Of a stretch of DNA of 64,000 bases, positions 15,049 through 28,963 are shown piece by piece. Position numbers and translations under genes: made by a program. This stretch comes from G963422275 sp963422275. Lineage in GTDB: Bacteria; Pseudomonadota; Alphaproteobacteria; Rhodobacterales; Rhodobacteraceae. The stretch spans positions 4,650,001 through 4,714,000 of the forward strand of contig OY729418.1 in the NCBI GenBank assembly GCA_963422275.1. The letters are read 5' to 3'. The notes below the pieces were generated by a model that was given only the letters and a program-made list of their open reading frames with translations, was not told where the DNA came from and did not search any database. Each line of letters starts with the position of its first letter. Position 1 is the first letter of the stretch.

Positions 15049-15642
15049 TCAGTACAACTCGGCCATAGCCTCGATGACACCGAGCGTTAGAAAGCAGTCT
15101 GTTAGAGCTCGATGGGGAGTCCCCTTGGGTTCGATCTGCTGCTGGCGCACCGCTTTTTTAAGGCTTTGCCAAGCATTGTCGCCCAACTTACCCGGTTCTC
15201 CCCAATAGTCTGCGTACGCCAGCATCGCGCACTCTGCCGAATTGACCTCTCTTGGGATACGCAGACCGTACCTTCCTGCCGTTTGCTTGATAATGCGAAC
15301 GTCAAACGAGGCGTTGAAGATCACGAGTCTCTCTCCTTTAACCAACTGACAGAAATCTTGATGGAGTTCCGGCCATGGCGGAGAAAGCTCCACGTCTTTG
15401 TCGGTGATCCCATGGGTCTTGGACACCTCGGCCGGAATTCGCGATTCCGGCTTCACGAGCGAGTCCATCAAAACATCTTCGTCCGTGTTGATTACTCCGA
15501 TCTCGACGATTTCCGCCTTGTTGCCCAGACCGGTCGTCTCAACGTCAATTATCAGTGCGCCTTCCTCGAGCCACTGCCGGGCCTTGTTTGTCGCTGACAC
15601 AGCTGAACCCATTAATCCATCTCCGTAGACGTTCCCGTTCAC
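15049..15642 (-). CDS. 3'-5' exonuclease, DEDDh (DnaQ-like) family
   Basis: A 197-aa exonuclease. Exo I is IIDVETTGL, Exo II is FNASFDVRII, and Exo III is HRALTDC (His plus Asp of the DEDDh type). The conserved HGITDKDV also fits. It is similar to stand-alone RNase T or DnaQ-epsilon-like proteins and lacks a polymerase-binding tail, so it is probably a stand-alone repair or RNA-processing exonuclease. Start ATG 15642 is used; an internal ATG ten codons later is possible. It lies 68 bases before the end of aspS, on the same strand. Confidence 0.85.
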   Translation of the reverse strand: MNGNVYGDGLMGSAVSATNKARQWLEEGALIIDVETTGLGNKAEIVEIGVINTDEDVLMDSLVKPESRIPAEVSKTHGITDKDVELSPPWPELHQDFCQLVKGERLVIFNASFDVRIIKQTAGRYGLRIPREVNSAECAMLAYADYWGEPGKLGDNAWQSLKKAVRQQQIEPKGTPHRALTDCFLTLGVIEAMAELY

Positions 15643-15710
15643 AGCCTTGGCACGCTACATCAATCGATCTACGTGCGCAAACTTGGGAGTCTGGCTGCGA
15701 GACCCCTCTC

Positions 15711-17489
15711 CTACCGCGGTGGCAACATCCTGAGTCCCAATTCCCTCAAGGCTTCGTTTGTCGGCGCAGAAGGTGCGCCCAGCATCAGATCTTCCGCCCG
15801 CTGGTTCAACGGAAACATTGTAACCTCTCGAATATTTTCCACACCAGCAAGCAGCATCAATATCCGTTCAATTCCTGGCGCTATTCCTGCGTGCGGGGGA
15901 GCTCCATATCTGAGCGCGTTCACCATGCCGCAAAAATTGGCATCCACATGCTCGCGGTCATATCCAACGATGCTGAACGCTTTGTACAGCGTGTCGAGCT
16001 TGTGATTCCGAACCGCTCCCGAAGACAGTTCGACCCCATTGCAGACAATGTCGTACTGAAAGCCAAGGACATCCAGGGGATCAAGATCTTCAAGTGCCTT
16101 CATTCCACCCTGAGGCATGGAAAATGGGTTGTGCGAGAAGTCCAGCGAGCCGGTTTCCTGATCTCGCTCGAACATCGGAAAATCGGTGATCCAGCAGAAT
16201 TCGAACCTATCCTCGTCGATCTGGCTCAACTCGCGGCCAATCTCGTCCCTTGCCTTCGCTGCAAACGGCTCGAACACGGCCGGCTGGCCAGCCAAAAAGA
16301 ACGCAGCGTCGCCATCGCCCAACCCTAGCTGCAACCTGATTCTCTCGGTGCGTTCTGGCCCGATGTTCTTCGCGAGAGGTCCTGCTCCCTCGAGCTTGTC
16401 TCCAGTCATCCTCCAGAAGATGTAACCCATTCCGGGAAGACCCTCCTTCTGAGCAAAGGAGTTCATCCGGTCGCAAAACCGCCTGCTCCCGCCACCCGGC
16501 GCAGGTATGGCGCGTATCTCGTTTCCTTCGTCGTTCAGCAGCGACGCGAAGATCTTGAACCCGGATCCGGCAAAGTGCTCGGAAACGGTCTGCATCTTGA
16601 TCGGGTTGCGCAGGTCCGGCTTGTCAGTTCCGTACCAATGCATCGTGTCACGGTAGGATATTTCCGGAAATGTCTGCGTCACCGGCTTTCCGGCGCCAAA
16701 TTCCTCAAACAGGCCGCGCATAAGCGGCTCGATCACGGCGAACACGTCCCTCTGGGTCGCAAACGCCATTTCCATGTCCAGCTGGTAAAACTCCCCGGGA
16801 GAGCGGTCGGCCCTCGGATCCTCGTCACGGAAACACGGAGCAATCTGGAAGTACCGATCGAATCCGGAAATCATTATGAACTGCTTGAACTGCTGAGGAG
16901 CCTGGGGAAGGGCGTAGAATTTTCCATTGTGAACTCGCGACGGCACCAGGAAGTCGCGCGCGCCCTCAGGTGAGGACGCGGTCAGGACAGGGGTCTGGAA
17001 TTCGGCAAAGCCCAGATCCGTCATCCGCCTCCGAATCGAGGCGATGACGCCGGACCGCATCATGATACGCGAGTGAATGCCGCTCCTTCGCAAATCTATG
17101 TACCTGTGTCGCAGCCTCGTTTCCTCCGGATACTCCTGATCGCCAAACACCGGCAACGGAAGCTCGTCGGATTCCCCCAACACCTCCAAGTCGCATATGA
17201 ACACCTCGATTTCGCCGGTCGGAATCTTTTCGTTCACCAGTTCGGGATTCCTGATGCGCACTTCGCCGTCGATGCGGATCACGTACTCCGCTCTCAGCGA
17301 TGCGACTGCCGAGAACATCGGGCTGTCAGCGTCCGCGAGCACCTGGGTGATGCCGTAATGATCGCGAAGGTCGACAAAAAGAACACCGCCGTGATCGCGG
17401 ACACGGTGCACCCACCCAGACAGCCGTACAGAAACGCCGGCGTTCCCGCGGTTAAGCTCCCCACAAGTGTGAGTTCGATATGGGTGCAT
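15711..17489 (-). CDS. aspS: Aspartyl-tRNA synthetase
   Basis: A 592-aa class II synthetase that charges tRNA-Asp (or Asp/Asn tRNA in the non-discriminating form). The OB-fold anticodon domain is at the N-terminus ([20 protein letters not shown]). Motif 2 is [19 protein letters not shown] and motif 3 is [13 protein letters not shown]; the GAD insertion lies between, as in bacterial enzymes. Start chosen at ATG 17489 ([12 protein letters not shown]), seven bases after AAGGAC and matching the family N-terminus; the frame is open 22 codons further up. Rhodobacterales enzymes have the same start. Confidence 0.97.
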   Translation of the reverse strand: MHPYRTHTCGELNRGNAGVSVRLSGWVHRVRDHGGVLFVDLRDHYGITQVLADADSPMFSAVASLRAEYVIRIDGEVRIRNPELVNEKIPTGEIEVFICDLEVLGESDELPLPVFGDQEYPEETRLRHRYIDLRRSGIHSRIMMRSGVIASIRRRMTDLGFAEFQTPVLTASSPEGARDFLVPSRVHNGKFYALPQAPQQFKQFIMISGFDRYFQIAPCFRDEDPRADRSPGEFYQLDMEMAFATQRDVFAVIEPLMRGLFEEFGAGKPVTQTFPEISYRDTMHWYGTDKPDLRNPIKMQTVSEHFAGSGFKIFASLLNDEGNEIRAIPAPGGGSRRFCDRMNSFAQKEGLPGMGYIFWRMTGDKLEGAGPLAKNIGPERTERIRLQLGLGDGDAAFFLAGQPAVFEPFAAKARDEIGRELSQIDEDRFEFCWITDFPMFERDQETGSLDFSHNPFSMPQGGMKALEDLDPLDVLGFQYDIVCNGVELSSGAVRNHKLDTLYKAFSIVGYDREHVDANFCGMVNALRYGAPPHAGIAPGIERILMLLAGVENIREVTMFPLNQRAEDLMLGAPSAPTNEALRELGLRMLPPR

Positions 17490-18032
17490 CGCCTGTCCTT
17501 CGTGAATTCGCGATTTCAAGTCCCGCCTTTCAACCTTTCGTGGCGTCAAAGTCAAGGATTGGGCACGCGTTGGTTGCTCTTTGCTCGTCAGGATTGCGAA
17601 TCAATCAAGCCATTCGAAACCATGCGAGGCCGACGCGAGATGAGGCGACAAAATTTTCCAACTTCAAGAAAAAACACTTTGCCGAGCATTCGCACGGGCA
17701 GAGAGTCAAACTGTCATGCCATCGTTTAGGCACGCAACCTAGCTTCCCGAACACAAGTCAGGCTGGCAAGCGCTTAATTTTGATACAAGGTCCCATTCGT
17801 TCGGTGTAAATTGCAGTCCTGACAGGCCGCGGCAATTCAATGTGGCAGATGCTGACCTTCGCGGTGGAGGTAGAAATTTGACATTTCGAAAGTTGCGATG
17901 AAAACTTTGTCTTGGTGGGCGCTTGGTTCGGCATTTCGGGCGACTGCGCCTTAATGTAGTGCTTGGCGATTGTCGGCGGCACCTCAAGTGAATAAGGGAG
18001 AGCGGGCTTCCATTTCGAAATCTCGCTGCGCG
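17490..18032. other. Intergenic between divergent aspS and cfa
   Basis: About 540 bases. Both flanking genes are read outward, so both promoters should be here. I see AT-rich runs near 17760-17960 but no convincing -35/-10 pair, and no frame that resembles a protein family. Confidence 0.5.
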
Positions 18033-19238
18033 ATGATGTTTCAGAAAATTCTCAAGAAAATGCTGGATCGGATCATCAGTACCGGTTCATTGATTGTCGA
18101 GATGCCGAATAGCGAAAAAATGCGCTTCGGCCAGACTGGTCCCGAGCCGATAAGAGTAAGGATTCACGACGAAGCGGCAGTCCGAAGCCTGTGCCTGAAC
18201 CCAGACCTTGCCGTTGGCGAAGCGTACATGAACGGCACTCTCACGGTCGCCGATGACGACCTCCACGGCTTTCTTGCCCTAGTCCTCGAAAACCTGTCGG
18301 CAACGGAGGACCTGATTTCCCGCAGGATGATGGGTGCCCTTCGAACGGTTTGCCGAAGGATAGCGCAGTACAATCCGGCTGGCAGATCCCAAAAAAACGT
18401 CGCCCACCACTACGATCTTTCGGACGAATTGTACAAGCTCTTCCTAGATAAGGACATGCAATACAGTTGTGCTTATTTCGACACCCCGGACGATGCGCTT
18501 GATGATGCACAGGAGAAGAAAAAGAGGCACATCGCGAAAAAACTCCTGCTGCGTCCCGACCTGTCCATACTCGACATCGGAAGCGGATGGGGAGGCATGG
18601 GGCTGAAGCTTGCCAGAGACTTCAATTGCAAGGTCTACGGCGTGACGCTCTCCTCCGGCCAGCACCGGATTTCCAACAGGCGGGCTCGCGAGGCGGGCTT
18701 GGCGGACAAAGCAACGTTTGCACTGAAGGATTACCGGGAAATAAAGGAGAGGTTCGACCGGATTGTCTCAGTCGGGATGTTCGAACACGTCGGTGCTCCC
18801 CATTACCGCAAGTTCTTCCGAAAACTCAGAAAGCTGCTGCGCGAGGACGGGGTCGCACTTTTACACACGATAGGGCGGTCGTCCCCGCCCGGGTCCACAA
18901 ACCCATGGATCACGAAGTACATTTTCCCGGGCGGTTATGTTCCTGCAATGTCCGAAGTGCTGGCCGCAATCGAAAAGGAAGGGTTGCTTGTAACAGATGT
19001 AGAGGTCCTGCGGCTCCACTACGCCGAAACGCTGAACAACTGGCATCGACGATTCGAGGAGAACATGGAACGGGTCACCGAGATTTACGACGAACGATTC
19101 TGCCGAATGTGGAAATTCTATTTGGTCGCGTGCGAAATGACGTTTCGCTACAGTGGTCATGTCGTGTTTCAGTTCCAGCTAACCAAAGACCAGAAAGCGG
19201 TTCCGCTGACACGCGACTATCTCCATTCAGCCCAATGA
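18033..19238 (+). CDS. cfa: Cyclopropane-fatty-acyl-phospholipid synthase
   Basis: A 401-aa SAM-dependent enzyme that adds a methylene bridge to unsaturated acyl chains of membrane lipids. The N-terminal lipid-binding part (LAVGEAYMNGTLTVADDDLH) is followed by the methyltransferase domain: HHYDLSDELYKLFLDKDMQY with the conserved YSCAYF, SAM loop ILDIGSGWGG, and VSVGMFEHVG, RKLLREDG. The C-terminal LHYAETLNNWHRRFEEN is typical. ATG 18033 (MMFQKILKKML) fits family N-termini; TTG and GTG codons further up extend the frame but look unnatural. No good Shine-Dalgarno is visible before it. Confidence 0.93.
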   Translation: MMFQKILKKMLDRIISTGSLIVEMPNSEKMRFGQTGPEPIRVRIHDEAAVRSLCLNPDLAVGEAYMNGTLTVADDDLHGFLALVLENLSATEDLISRRMMGALRTVCRRIAQYNPAGRSQKNVAHHYDLSDELYKLFLDKDMQYSCAYFDTPDDALDDAQEKKKRHIAKKLLLRPDLSILDIGSGWGGMGLKLARDFNCKVYGVTLSSGQHRISNRRAREAGLADKATFALKDYREIKERFDRIVSVGMFEHVGAPHYRKFFRKLRKLLREDGVALLHTIGRSSPPGSTNPWITKYIFPGGYVPAMSEVLAAIEKEGLLVTDVEVLRLHYAETLNNWHRRFEENMERVTEIYDERFCRMWKFYLVACEMTFRYSGHVVFQFQLTKDQKAVPLTRDYLHSAQ

Positions 19239-19574
19239 AAGGAAGCGCAACACCGTGTTGAAGTTGCGGGGAGCCGTTTTCGGCGGCTTTCCGCTCGGAA
19301 GTTCTGCAAGTTTCGCCACCATCGGTCACAGCTAAATCAGCCACACCGAACTTCAGTGCCTACTCGGGCACAAGGACTGACTGGTCCATCGCTCGCAAGG
19401 GGATCTTGCGCACATGCAAGTGCAAGCACACGGAAAGCCCCTTCCTTTACAACTTGTCTCGTATCTACAAGTCACCGGAGCGCCTGTGCAAAGCCAAATC
19501 AAGGTCGGTATATTCTGCCTGCAAGATCTGCGAATTGATTGACAAATCAACAAAACCGCTGCGAAAGCAGGGCA
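19239..19574. other. Intergenic, no gene seen
   Basis: Downstream of cfa and upstream of an ISAs1 remnant. No recognised family in any frame and no clear terminator. Confidence 0.5.
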
Positions 19575-20115
19575 ATCGCTTTTGAAAATTCCGGTTTTGC
19601 CTTTCCCGCGGTAATGCAATGTGCTGCAGGCAACAACCAGAGGCGGGCATCACCCAAGATTCTACCGTCTTTCTTGAAGGAGCTGGTACCCTAGGCACAG
19701 CAACGCCAAGCTCCATAACCTCGCGATATGACGGCCATTGCACACCCTTGCATCGTTTCCGGCGGCGAGGGATGTGCCGGCGTGCAGAGATGCGGGGAGC
19801 CGTTTTTGCACCGAATTCACGAAGCCGGGCACGAAATCCCGAACCGAGACGCGTTCTCCGGCCCAGCTCGCCGCGATCGATCCGCGCGGCCTTCAGCCAT
19901 CACTGACCCAACTGGGGCTTCGGGGTTGGACCGAGCGTCTCGGCAATTATGCCATCGCGATCGATGGAAAGATGTTGCGACGCTCGTCCTGAGGACGCTG
20001 CGTCGCGCAATCCCCGATGCGCTTGGGTCAGGTTCGGGCAAGACGGCAAGTTGATCGAGACCGCGGCGATGACGGACGAGGCGGTGGGCGCCCGCAACAC
20101 CTCGATCGATTGACA
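19575..20115 (+). pseudogene. ISAs1-family remnant
   Basis: Plus-strand pieces FLHRIHEAGHEIPNRDAFS, LTQLGLRGWTERLGN and NYAIAIDGKMLRRSS match the ISAs1 transposase (the last around the first catalytic Asp of AIDGKTLRRS). They sit in different frames and the downstream two thirds is missing. The flanking sequence from CGCTTTTGAAAA at 19586 through CGATATGACGGCCATTGCAC near 19724-19743 is repeated, with divergence, at 58075-58275, next to a second ISAs1 remnant. The two are copies of one element in different states of decay. Confidence 0.7.
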
Positions 20116-20365
20116 TGGCGGCCAACATGATGAATGATAGCCGTCATGATTTCGCTAAAGCGGAGGAGCTTGCCTTCAGTCCTGACAGGTCGGTGCGGCC
20201 GTGCAGCTGTGTCCACGGTTCAATTTCTGCGTTCATGGAAGCAACTATCTTGACCCGACGCCTGGTCGAACTGTTTTCTGGGACACTGGGAGCGACAATG
20301 GCCGCGTGTAATTTGGTTGCCCTCACAATGTGCCGAAGCGCTTTCAAACCAACGTGGACATGTGA

Positions 20366-21526
20366 ATGCAAATGATTGCGAACTGGTCTTTCCCGAATGA
20401 AATCAGATTCGGAGCCGGAAGAATTCGCGAGTTGGCACAGGCTTGCTCATCTTCCGGAATCTCTCGCCCGCTGTTTGTCACCGACAAAGGCATGACGAAC
20501 CTGCCAGCAACTGCGCTGGCTCTTGACGTACTTGACGATGCGGGGCTTGGACGGGAACTGTTCGGGGAGGTCGACCCAAATCCTACCGACCTGAATCTAA
20601 ATGCGGGGATCGCCGTCTTTCGCGACGGTGAGTTCGACGGAATCGTTGCGTTTGGCGGGGGCTCAGCCATCGATCTAGGAAAGATGATCGCGTTCATGGC
20701 CGGACAGACCCGCCCGATCTGGGACTTCGAAGACAAGCACGATTGGTGGACGCGCGCGGATTCCAGTGTGATTTCGCCTATCGTGGCCGTTCCAACAACT
20801 GCAGGAACCGGTTCAGAAGTTGGCCGCGCTTCGGTGATCACGAACTCAGACACCCGCGCGAAGAAAATCATATTTCATCCAAGAGTGTTGCCGACCGCGG
20901 TAATCGCCGACCCCGAACTTACCCTCGAGCTGCCGCCTGCGATGACTGCCGGCACTGGAATGGATGCCTTTGCGCACTGCCTTGAGGCATACTGCTCTCC
21001 ATCCTATCACCCAATGTGCGAGGGAATCGCGCTTGAAGGCATGCGCTTGGTGAAGGAGAACTTGCCAAGAGCCTACAAGTTCGGCAAGGATATTGAGGCC
21101 AGATCGAACATGATGAGCGCTGCATCAATGGGAGCAGTGGCCTTTCAGAAGGGGCTCGGCGCGATACATGCGATCTCCCACCCCGTGGGCGCGGTCTACA
21201 ACACCCACCATGGAACCACGAATGCCGCTGTCATGCCTGCGGTTCTCGCCTTCAATCGACCAGCAATAGAGAATCGCATTGCGTCCGCAGCGGCATACAT
21301 TGGCACCCCGGAAGGTTTTGACGGCTTTTACTCATATGTCCTGGAACTTAAATCCACGCTGAATGTTCCTTCGAACCTGTTGGAACTGGGCGTTGACATC
21401 AACATGGTTGACGACCTTGCGCGACGGGCGATTGAAGACCCGGCCATCCGCGGCAATCCTGTGAAAATGACATTTGAGAGCACGCGCGATCTTTATCTGA
21501 GGTGCTTCCAGCCAATCCAAGCATAG
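20366..21526 (+). CDS. Iron-containing alcohol dehydrogenase
   Basis: A 386-aa group III alcohol dehydrogenase, NAD(P)-dependent. The dinucleotide motif FGGGSAIDLGK (about 97-107) and PTTAGTGSEV are present. Metal ligands are in GTGMDAFAHCLEAY (Asp and His, about 193-206) and GAIHAISHPVGAVYNTHHG (His pair about 262 and 276). Substrate cannot be told. It starts at ATG 20366; a second ATG two codons later is possible. It stands alone, converging with the FadH-like gene. The upstream 250 bases hold no other gene. Confidence 0.93.
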   Translation: MQMIANWSFPNEIRFGAGRIRELAQACSSSGISRPLFVTDKGMTNLPATALALDVLDDAGLGRELFGEVDPNPTDLNLNAGIAVFRDGEFDGIVAFGGGSAIDLGKMIAFMAGQTRPIWDFEDKHDWWTRADSSVISPIVAVPTTAGTGSEVGRASVITNSDTRAKKIIFHPRVLPTAVIADPELTLELPPAMTAGTGMDAFAHCLEAYCSPSYHPMCEGIALEGMRLVKENLPRAYKFGKDIEARSNMMSAASMGAVAFQKGLGAIHAISHPVGAVYNTHHGTTNAAVMPAVLAFNRPAIENRIASAAAYIGTPEGFDGFYSYVLELKSTLNVPSNLLELGVDINMVDDLARRAIEDPAIRGNPVKMTFESTRDLYLRCFQPIQA

Positions 21527-21683
21527 CGCGGGCTTGGCCACTCAGCCCATGTCATCAAATAACCCAACAGCGAACGTCCAATTGGCGCGACATCTGCGCC
21601 AGCCTGCAATTCCTGATGCACATGCTCAATTCGGCCTCAATGCAAAGGCCTTAGGCCATATCAAGGCGATGAACCGCAGGTTT

Positions 21684-24109
<2,426 letters not shown>

Positions 24110-24186
24110 TGGCGACCCCTCGAGGACTCGAACCCCGAACCTGCTGATTCGAAGTCAGCTACTCTATCCAGTTGAGCTAAGGGGCC
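24110..24186 (-). tRNA. tRNA-Arg (anticodon UCG)
   Basis: The minus strand folds as a 77-nt cloverleaf. The acceptor stem is GGCCCCT with AGGGGTC, discriminator G and encoded CCA (24110-24112). The D arm is TAGCTCAACTGGATAGAGTA, the anticodon arm GCTGA-CTTCGAA-TCAGC with anticodon TCG, and the T arm carries GGTTCGAGTCC. It reads CGA and possibly other CGN codons. No tRNA neighbours. Confidence 0.93.
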
Positions 24187-24735
24187 GCCCGGAAAGACTA
24201 TTAGAATCCGTATCGGCATTTGGCAAACCGTTTGCGGGGCAGTGACTCCGCAGATTGAAGTGCACGAAAGTTGCGAGGAGGATCATCTCCGCCAAAGCCA
24301 TATCGAGGGAACGAAATCCAGCCATCCGAACCTTGCGCGAGATAAACCAATTATGTACACATTCATGGAAATTTTGTCTGTGCAGGGTTTTTAAAACCCA
24401 AATTGCTACAGCATTTTTAATTTCGGGCATGCTCCCGCGCTGCTTTCACTGTCAAGAAAACCGGACTGCCGTTTTCCACAATTTGGCTCTTTTCCAAGTT
24501 CTTTAACCCAAAGGGATTAGTTTCATTTCATATAGTTGCATCATGCGAAATTCGGACAATAAAGACATGACAATGTCCTTCAAGTCGGATTTTCCTTCTT
24601 GACCAAGCTTGGCCATGAATTTATGAATGCTTGGGCGCTTGGAGTAAGCGGTGTAACTGGAATAAACCAATTCCAAACCATTTGAATTCCTGACAGCAGC
24701 TGTTCAATGTGGTATTCTGCGATCTCCAGGCAAAA
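24187..24735. other. Intergenic upstream of the ABC operon, no gene seen
   Basis: About 550 bases, more AT-rich than the flanks. No frame shows a recognisable protein. It may hold the tRNA promoter and distal control sites for the transporter operon. Confidence 0.5.
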
Positions 24736-25726
<991 letters not shown>

Positions 25727-25750
25727 TTCAGACGACTTGAGAATTCGCTT

Positions 25751-25771
25751 TGCACCCGATCCCCGGGTGCA
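25751..25771 (+). terminator. Intercistronic stem-loop between binding protein and ATPase genes
   Basis: TGCACCCG (25751-25758) pairs with CGGGTGCA (25764-25771), loop of five. No U-run follows; only a short A-rich stretch. It could act as a partial terminator or 3' stabiliser so that the binding protein is made in excess of the membrane parts, as often seen in ABC operons. Confidence 0.5.
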
Positions 25772-25795
25772 GAGCGCAAAAACCCGAGTTCTAGC

Positions 25796-26827
25796 ATGCC
25801 TGAACATGACCCGATAATTTCTTGCGATGGCGTTTGGAAACTGTTCGGTGAAAGGCCTGAACGTTATCTCTCCTCCCTGAAAGGCACGCCGAGTTACGAA
25901 GAAATCCAGGCGGACGGCTATATCGTAGCGGTACGCGATGCGTCTTTGACGGTCGGCCGCGGCGAAATGCTTGTTGTCATGGGCCTTTCAGGATCGGGAA
26001 AATCAACGCTTATACGATGCATTTCCCGTCTGATCGAGATCACCGGCGGACAGGTCACCATTGAAGGAACTGACATCGGCTCCCTCTCCGAGCGGCAGCT
26101 GATCGATCTGCGGCGCCGGAAGATGGGAATGGTCTTCCAGAATTTCGCCCTTCTTCCGCACCGAACTGTACTGGAAAATGTCGCCTTTCCTCTCGAAATG
26201 CGCGGCCAGAGCCGGCAGATGCGGCGCGATAGAGCACTCGAAGTCATCAAGCTTGTCGGCCTTGACGGGCGCGAGAGCTATTTCCCCCGGCAATTGTCCG
26301 GTGGCCAGCAGCAGCGTGTCGGAATCGCCCGCAGTTTGGCGATCGAGCCGGACATTTGGTTTCTCGACGAGCCTTTCTCCGCCTTGGATCCCCTGATCCG
26401 CCGCGAAATGCAGGACGAATTTCTTCGCCTCCAGGAAATGCTCGGAAAGACCATCGTGTTCATTACGCACGATTTTGACGAGGCACTGCGGCTGGCAGAC
26501 CGGATCGCGATCATGCAGAACGGGAAGATCGAGCAGATCGACACGCCGGACCAGATTGTCCTCAACCCGGCAACGGAGTACGTTTCAAAGTTCACGGAGG
26601 AGATCGAAAAGTCCAAGGTTGTGCATGCATCGGTGCTCGCGAAACCGGTTGACGGCGAAGTTTGCGAGGGACCCGTTGTAAGGGGAGACGCAACCATTAT
26701 GGAATTGGCGCGGGAAATTGTCAATGACGACCGGGTCTTGATTCCCGTTGCGGGAAAATCCGGACATTTGATCGGGGTTCTCGACAGATCGGAAGCACTG
26801 AAAGTGCTATTCAGCGAGACAAAATGA
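25796..26827 (+). CDS. ABC transporter ATP-binding protein, ProV/OpuAA type
   Basis: A 343-aa ATPase of the quaternary amine uptake family. The N-terminus shows GVWKLFGERPERY and the typical insert before the Walker A GLSGSGKST (about 63-71). Other motifs are the signature LSGGQQQRVGIARSL, Walker B IWFLDEPFSALDP and the H-loop FITHDFDEA. A short C-terminal regulatory part follows (about 265-343); it ends GKSGHLIGVLDRSEALK, like one CBS motif rather than the usual pair. The stop overlaps the permease ATG (ATGA at 26824-26827). Confidence 0.93.
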   Translation: MPEHDPIISCDGVWKLFGERPERYLSSLKGTPSYEEIQADGYIVAVRDASLTVGRGEMLVVMGLSGSGKSTLIRCISRLIEITGGQVTIEGTDIGSLSERQLIDLRRRKMGMVFQNFALLPHRTVLENVAFPLEMRGQSRQMRRDRALEVIKLVGLDGRESYFPRQLSGGQQQRVGIARSLAIEPDIWFLDEPFSALDPLIRREMQDEFLRLQEMLGKTIVFITHDFDEALRLADRIAIMQNGKIEQIDTPDQIVLNPATEYVSKFTEEIEKSKVVHASVLAKPVDGEVCEGPVVRGDATIMELAREIVNDDRVLIPVAGKSGHLIGVLDRSEALKVLFSETK

Positions 26828-28791
26828 GATCACTCGCCGCGCAACCGAGCCTGACGGGAGCCTTGAGTGCGAAGATAAGCTACGGCCAAGCCCTTCTCCT
26901 GTTTGCAATCCTTGTCGCGCTCTTCAAATTCCTGATACCGGATTTCCTGATTCGCCCGCCGGGCTGGCTTGTCTGGCCGTTTGACGACTGGATCAACGCG
27001 ACATTCAACTACCTTGGTTTCGAACTCGGGCTAATGCACTCGACACGTGCCTTCGCGGCAGGCGTGGAATGGTTGCTGGATATCACCGCCAACCTTCTCT
27101 ACGGGAAGCGAAGATGGCCCCAGATCGGTCCCATACCTTGGACCGCAATCGCTCTGACGGCAACAGCGGTTGGATATTATTTGAACGGCTGGCGTCTCGC
27201 CGCCCTGTCGGGGGGAACTTTCGTCTGGATCGCGGTCATGGGCCAGTGGAAATGGTCGATGGAAACCCTCTCCGTCATTGTCATCGCAGCTCCAATTTCG
27301 ACGGCTGTCGGCCTTCTAATCGGAATCGCAGCCTGGCGGAGAGCCTGGATCGAGCGAGTTCTCAACCCGATGCTGAACATCGCCCAGTCGCTGCCTCATT
27401 TTGCGTACATGATCCCGGTTGTCGTGTTCATTGGGGTTGGTCCGAAAGCCGGCGCCATCGTCACGATCATTTTCGCGACCCCGCCGATGATTCGGATGAC
27501 GTTGCTCGGCCTCAAGAAGGTTCCCCATGAAATTGTCGAGAACGGCCAGATGTGCGGTTCGAGTCAGTGGCAGCTGCTCAGATACGTGAGGATTCCGACG
27601 GCCCGCACCGAAATACTTGTCGGCGTCAATCAGGTGATCATGCAGTGTCTTGCCATGGTGGTGCTCGCGAGTTTCATCGGAATGCCCGGGCTCGGCCAGA
27701 AGCTCCTCCAGCTTCTGCAGTCACTGAAAATTGGCCTGTCCGGGGAAATCGGCGTTTCGATTGTGCTTATCGCGATCTGGCTTGATCGTTGCACCAAGGC
27801 GTGGGTACAAAAGCAACCAGATCATTTCGAAGCAGGAACGCCTTGGTATGTCCGCCACAAAATCCTCTCGATATGGGCAGTTCTCGTCGCCGCTGCGTTT
27901 CTTCTGGCAGAAATTTGGCCGCTTGCCGACCAGATTCAAAGGCAGCAGGCGCTATTATCCATCGCCAAGCCACTGGACAGCGCCGTCGAATGGATTGTGG
28001 TTGGCCTGAGACCGGTGACAGACTGGCTGAGATGGTTCTTGATCACCTTTGTCATGATACCGATGCGCGATGCCTATCTTTGGCTCCCATACGCAGCGGT
28101 TCTCCTGTTCTTTGCCGGCTTGGGGCATCTCGTCGGAGGACTGAGGTCCGCACTGGTCTGTGTGACGTTTCTCGGATTGATCGCGATGTCGGGATGGTGG
28201 GACAGAGCCATGATAACGGCCTACATGGTTTCGTTCGCCGTGGTGCTGGCTGCGCTGATCGGATTGCCGGTTGGTGCCTGGGCATCGCGAAGCCGGCGGC
28301 GTTCCGAAATCGTGTTGATTTGTTGCGACACCGCGCAAACCTTTCCGAGCTTCATATACCTCATACCTGTGGTTATGCTTTTTGGAGTGAACGACGTGGC
28401 TGCCGTGGGCGCTGTGGTCATATTCGGGACGGTTCCCATGGTGCGCTACTCCATTGAAGGGCTTCGATCGGTGCCGCCTGCAATGATCGAAGCCGCAAAC
28501 ATGTCGGGTGCATCTGATTTTCAGTGCTTCTGGAAAGTCCGGCTTCCGATTGCGATTCCGACGATCATGGTGGGGGCAAATCAGACCGTGATGTTCTCGC
28601 TGTTCATGGTGATCATTGCCGCGTTCATTGGAACTCAGGATCTTGGACAGGAAATGCAGCGTGCGCTGTCTTCGACAGATGTCGGGAAAGGTCTCGTTCT
28701 CGGATTTTGCGTCGCTTTCATCGGCCTTACGGCCGATCAGCTGATCATTCGATGGACTTCCGCCCGAAAGAAGGCGCTGGGGATTGACTGA
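26824..28791 (+). CDS. Double-length permease of the betaine-type ABC transporter
   Basis: A 655-aa membrane protein in which two BPD_transp_1 permease domains are fused. Each has its own EAA loop: GLKKVPHEIVENGQMCGSS near residue 228 and GLRSVPPAMIEAANMSGAS near 545. Each is followed by similar end helices (ASFIGMPGLGQKL and AAFIGTQDLGQEM). ProW-type permeases usually have one domain and work as dimers, so the fused form would make a pseudo-dimer with one polypeptide. It is coupled to the ATPase gene by a 4-base overlap. Confidence 0.92.
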   Translation: MRSLAAQPSLTGALSAKISYGQALLLFAILVALFKFLIPDFLIRPPGWLVWPFDDWINATFNYLGFELGLMHSTRAFAAGVEWLLDITANLLYGKRRWPQIGPIPWTAIALTATAVGYYLNGWRLAALSGGTFVWIAVMGQWKWSMETLSVIVIAAPISTAVGLLIGIAAWRRAWIERVLNPMLNIAQSLPHFAYMIPVVVFIGVGPKAGAIVTIIFATPPMIRMTLLGLKKVPHEIVENGQMCGSSQWQLLRYVRIPTARTEILVGVNQVIMQCLAMVVLASFIGMPGLGQKLLQLLQSLKIGLSGEIGVSIVLIAIWLDRCTKAWVQKQPDHFEAGTPWYVRHKILSIWAVLVAAAFLLAEIWPLADQIQRQQALLSIAKPLDSAVEWIVVGLRPVTDWLRWFLITFVMIPMRDAYLWLPYAAVLLFFAGLGHLVGGLRSALVCVTFLGLIAMSGWWDRAMITAYMVSFAVVLAALIGLPVGAWASRSRRRSEIVLICCDTAQTFPSFIYLIPVVMLFGVNDVAAVGAVVIFGTVPMVRYSIEGLRSVPPAMIEAANMSGASDFQCFWKVRLPIAIPTIMVGANQTVMFSLFMVIIAAFIGTQDLGQEMQRALSSTDVGKGLVLGFCVAFIGLTADQLIIRWTSARKKALGID

Positions 28792-28963
28792 CGACGCTTG
28801 CGCGAGGTCCGGTAGCAGGCGGCAATTGGCGGGTTGCGCTCAAGTTGCAAAGGTTGTTTTCGCTGATCGCGGCTTGTTGCGCCGGATGGGTGCATGCGGC
28901 ATTTCGGACCCGAGCAATTTCCGCCAATAATGATTGATTTTTGACAAAAGGGATTGCTGGACA

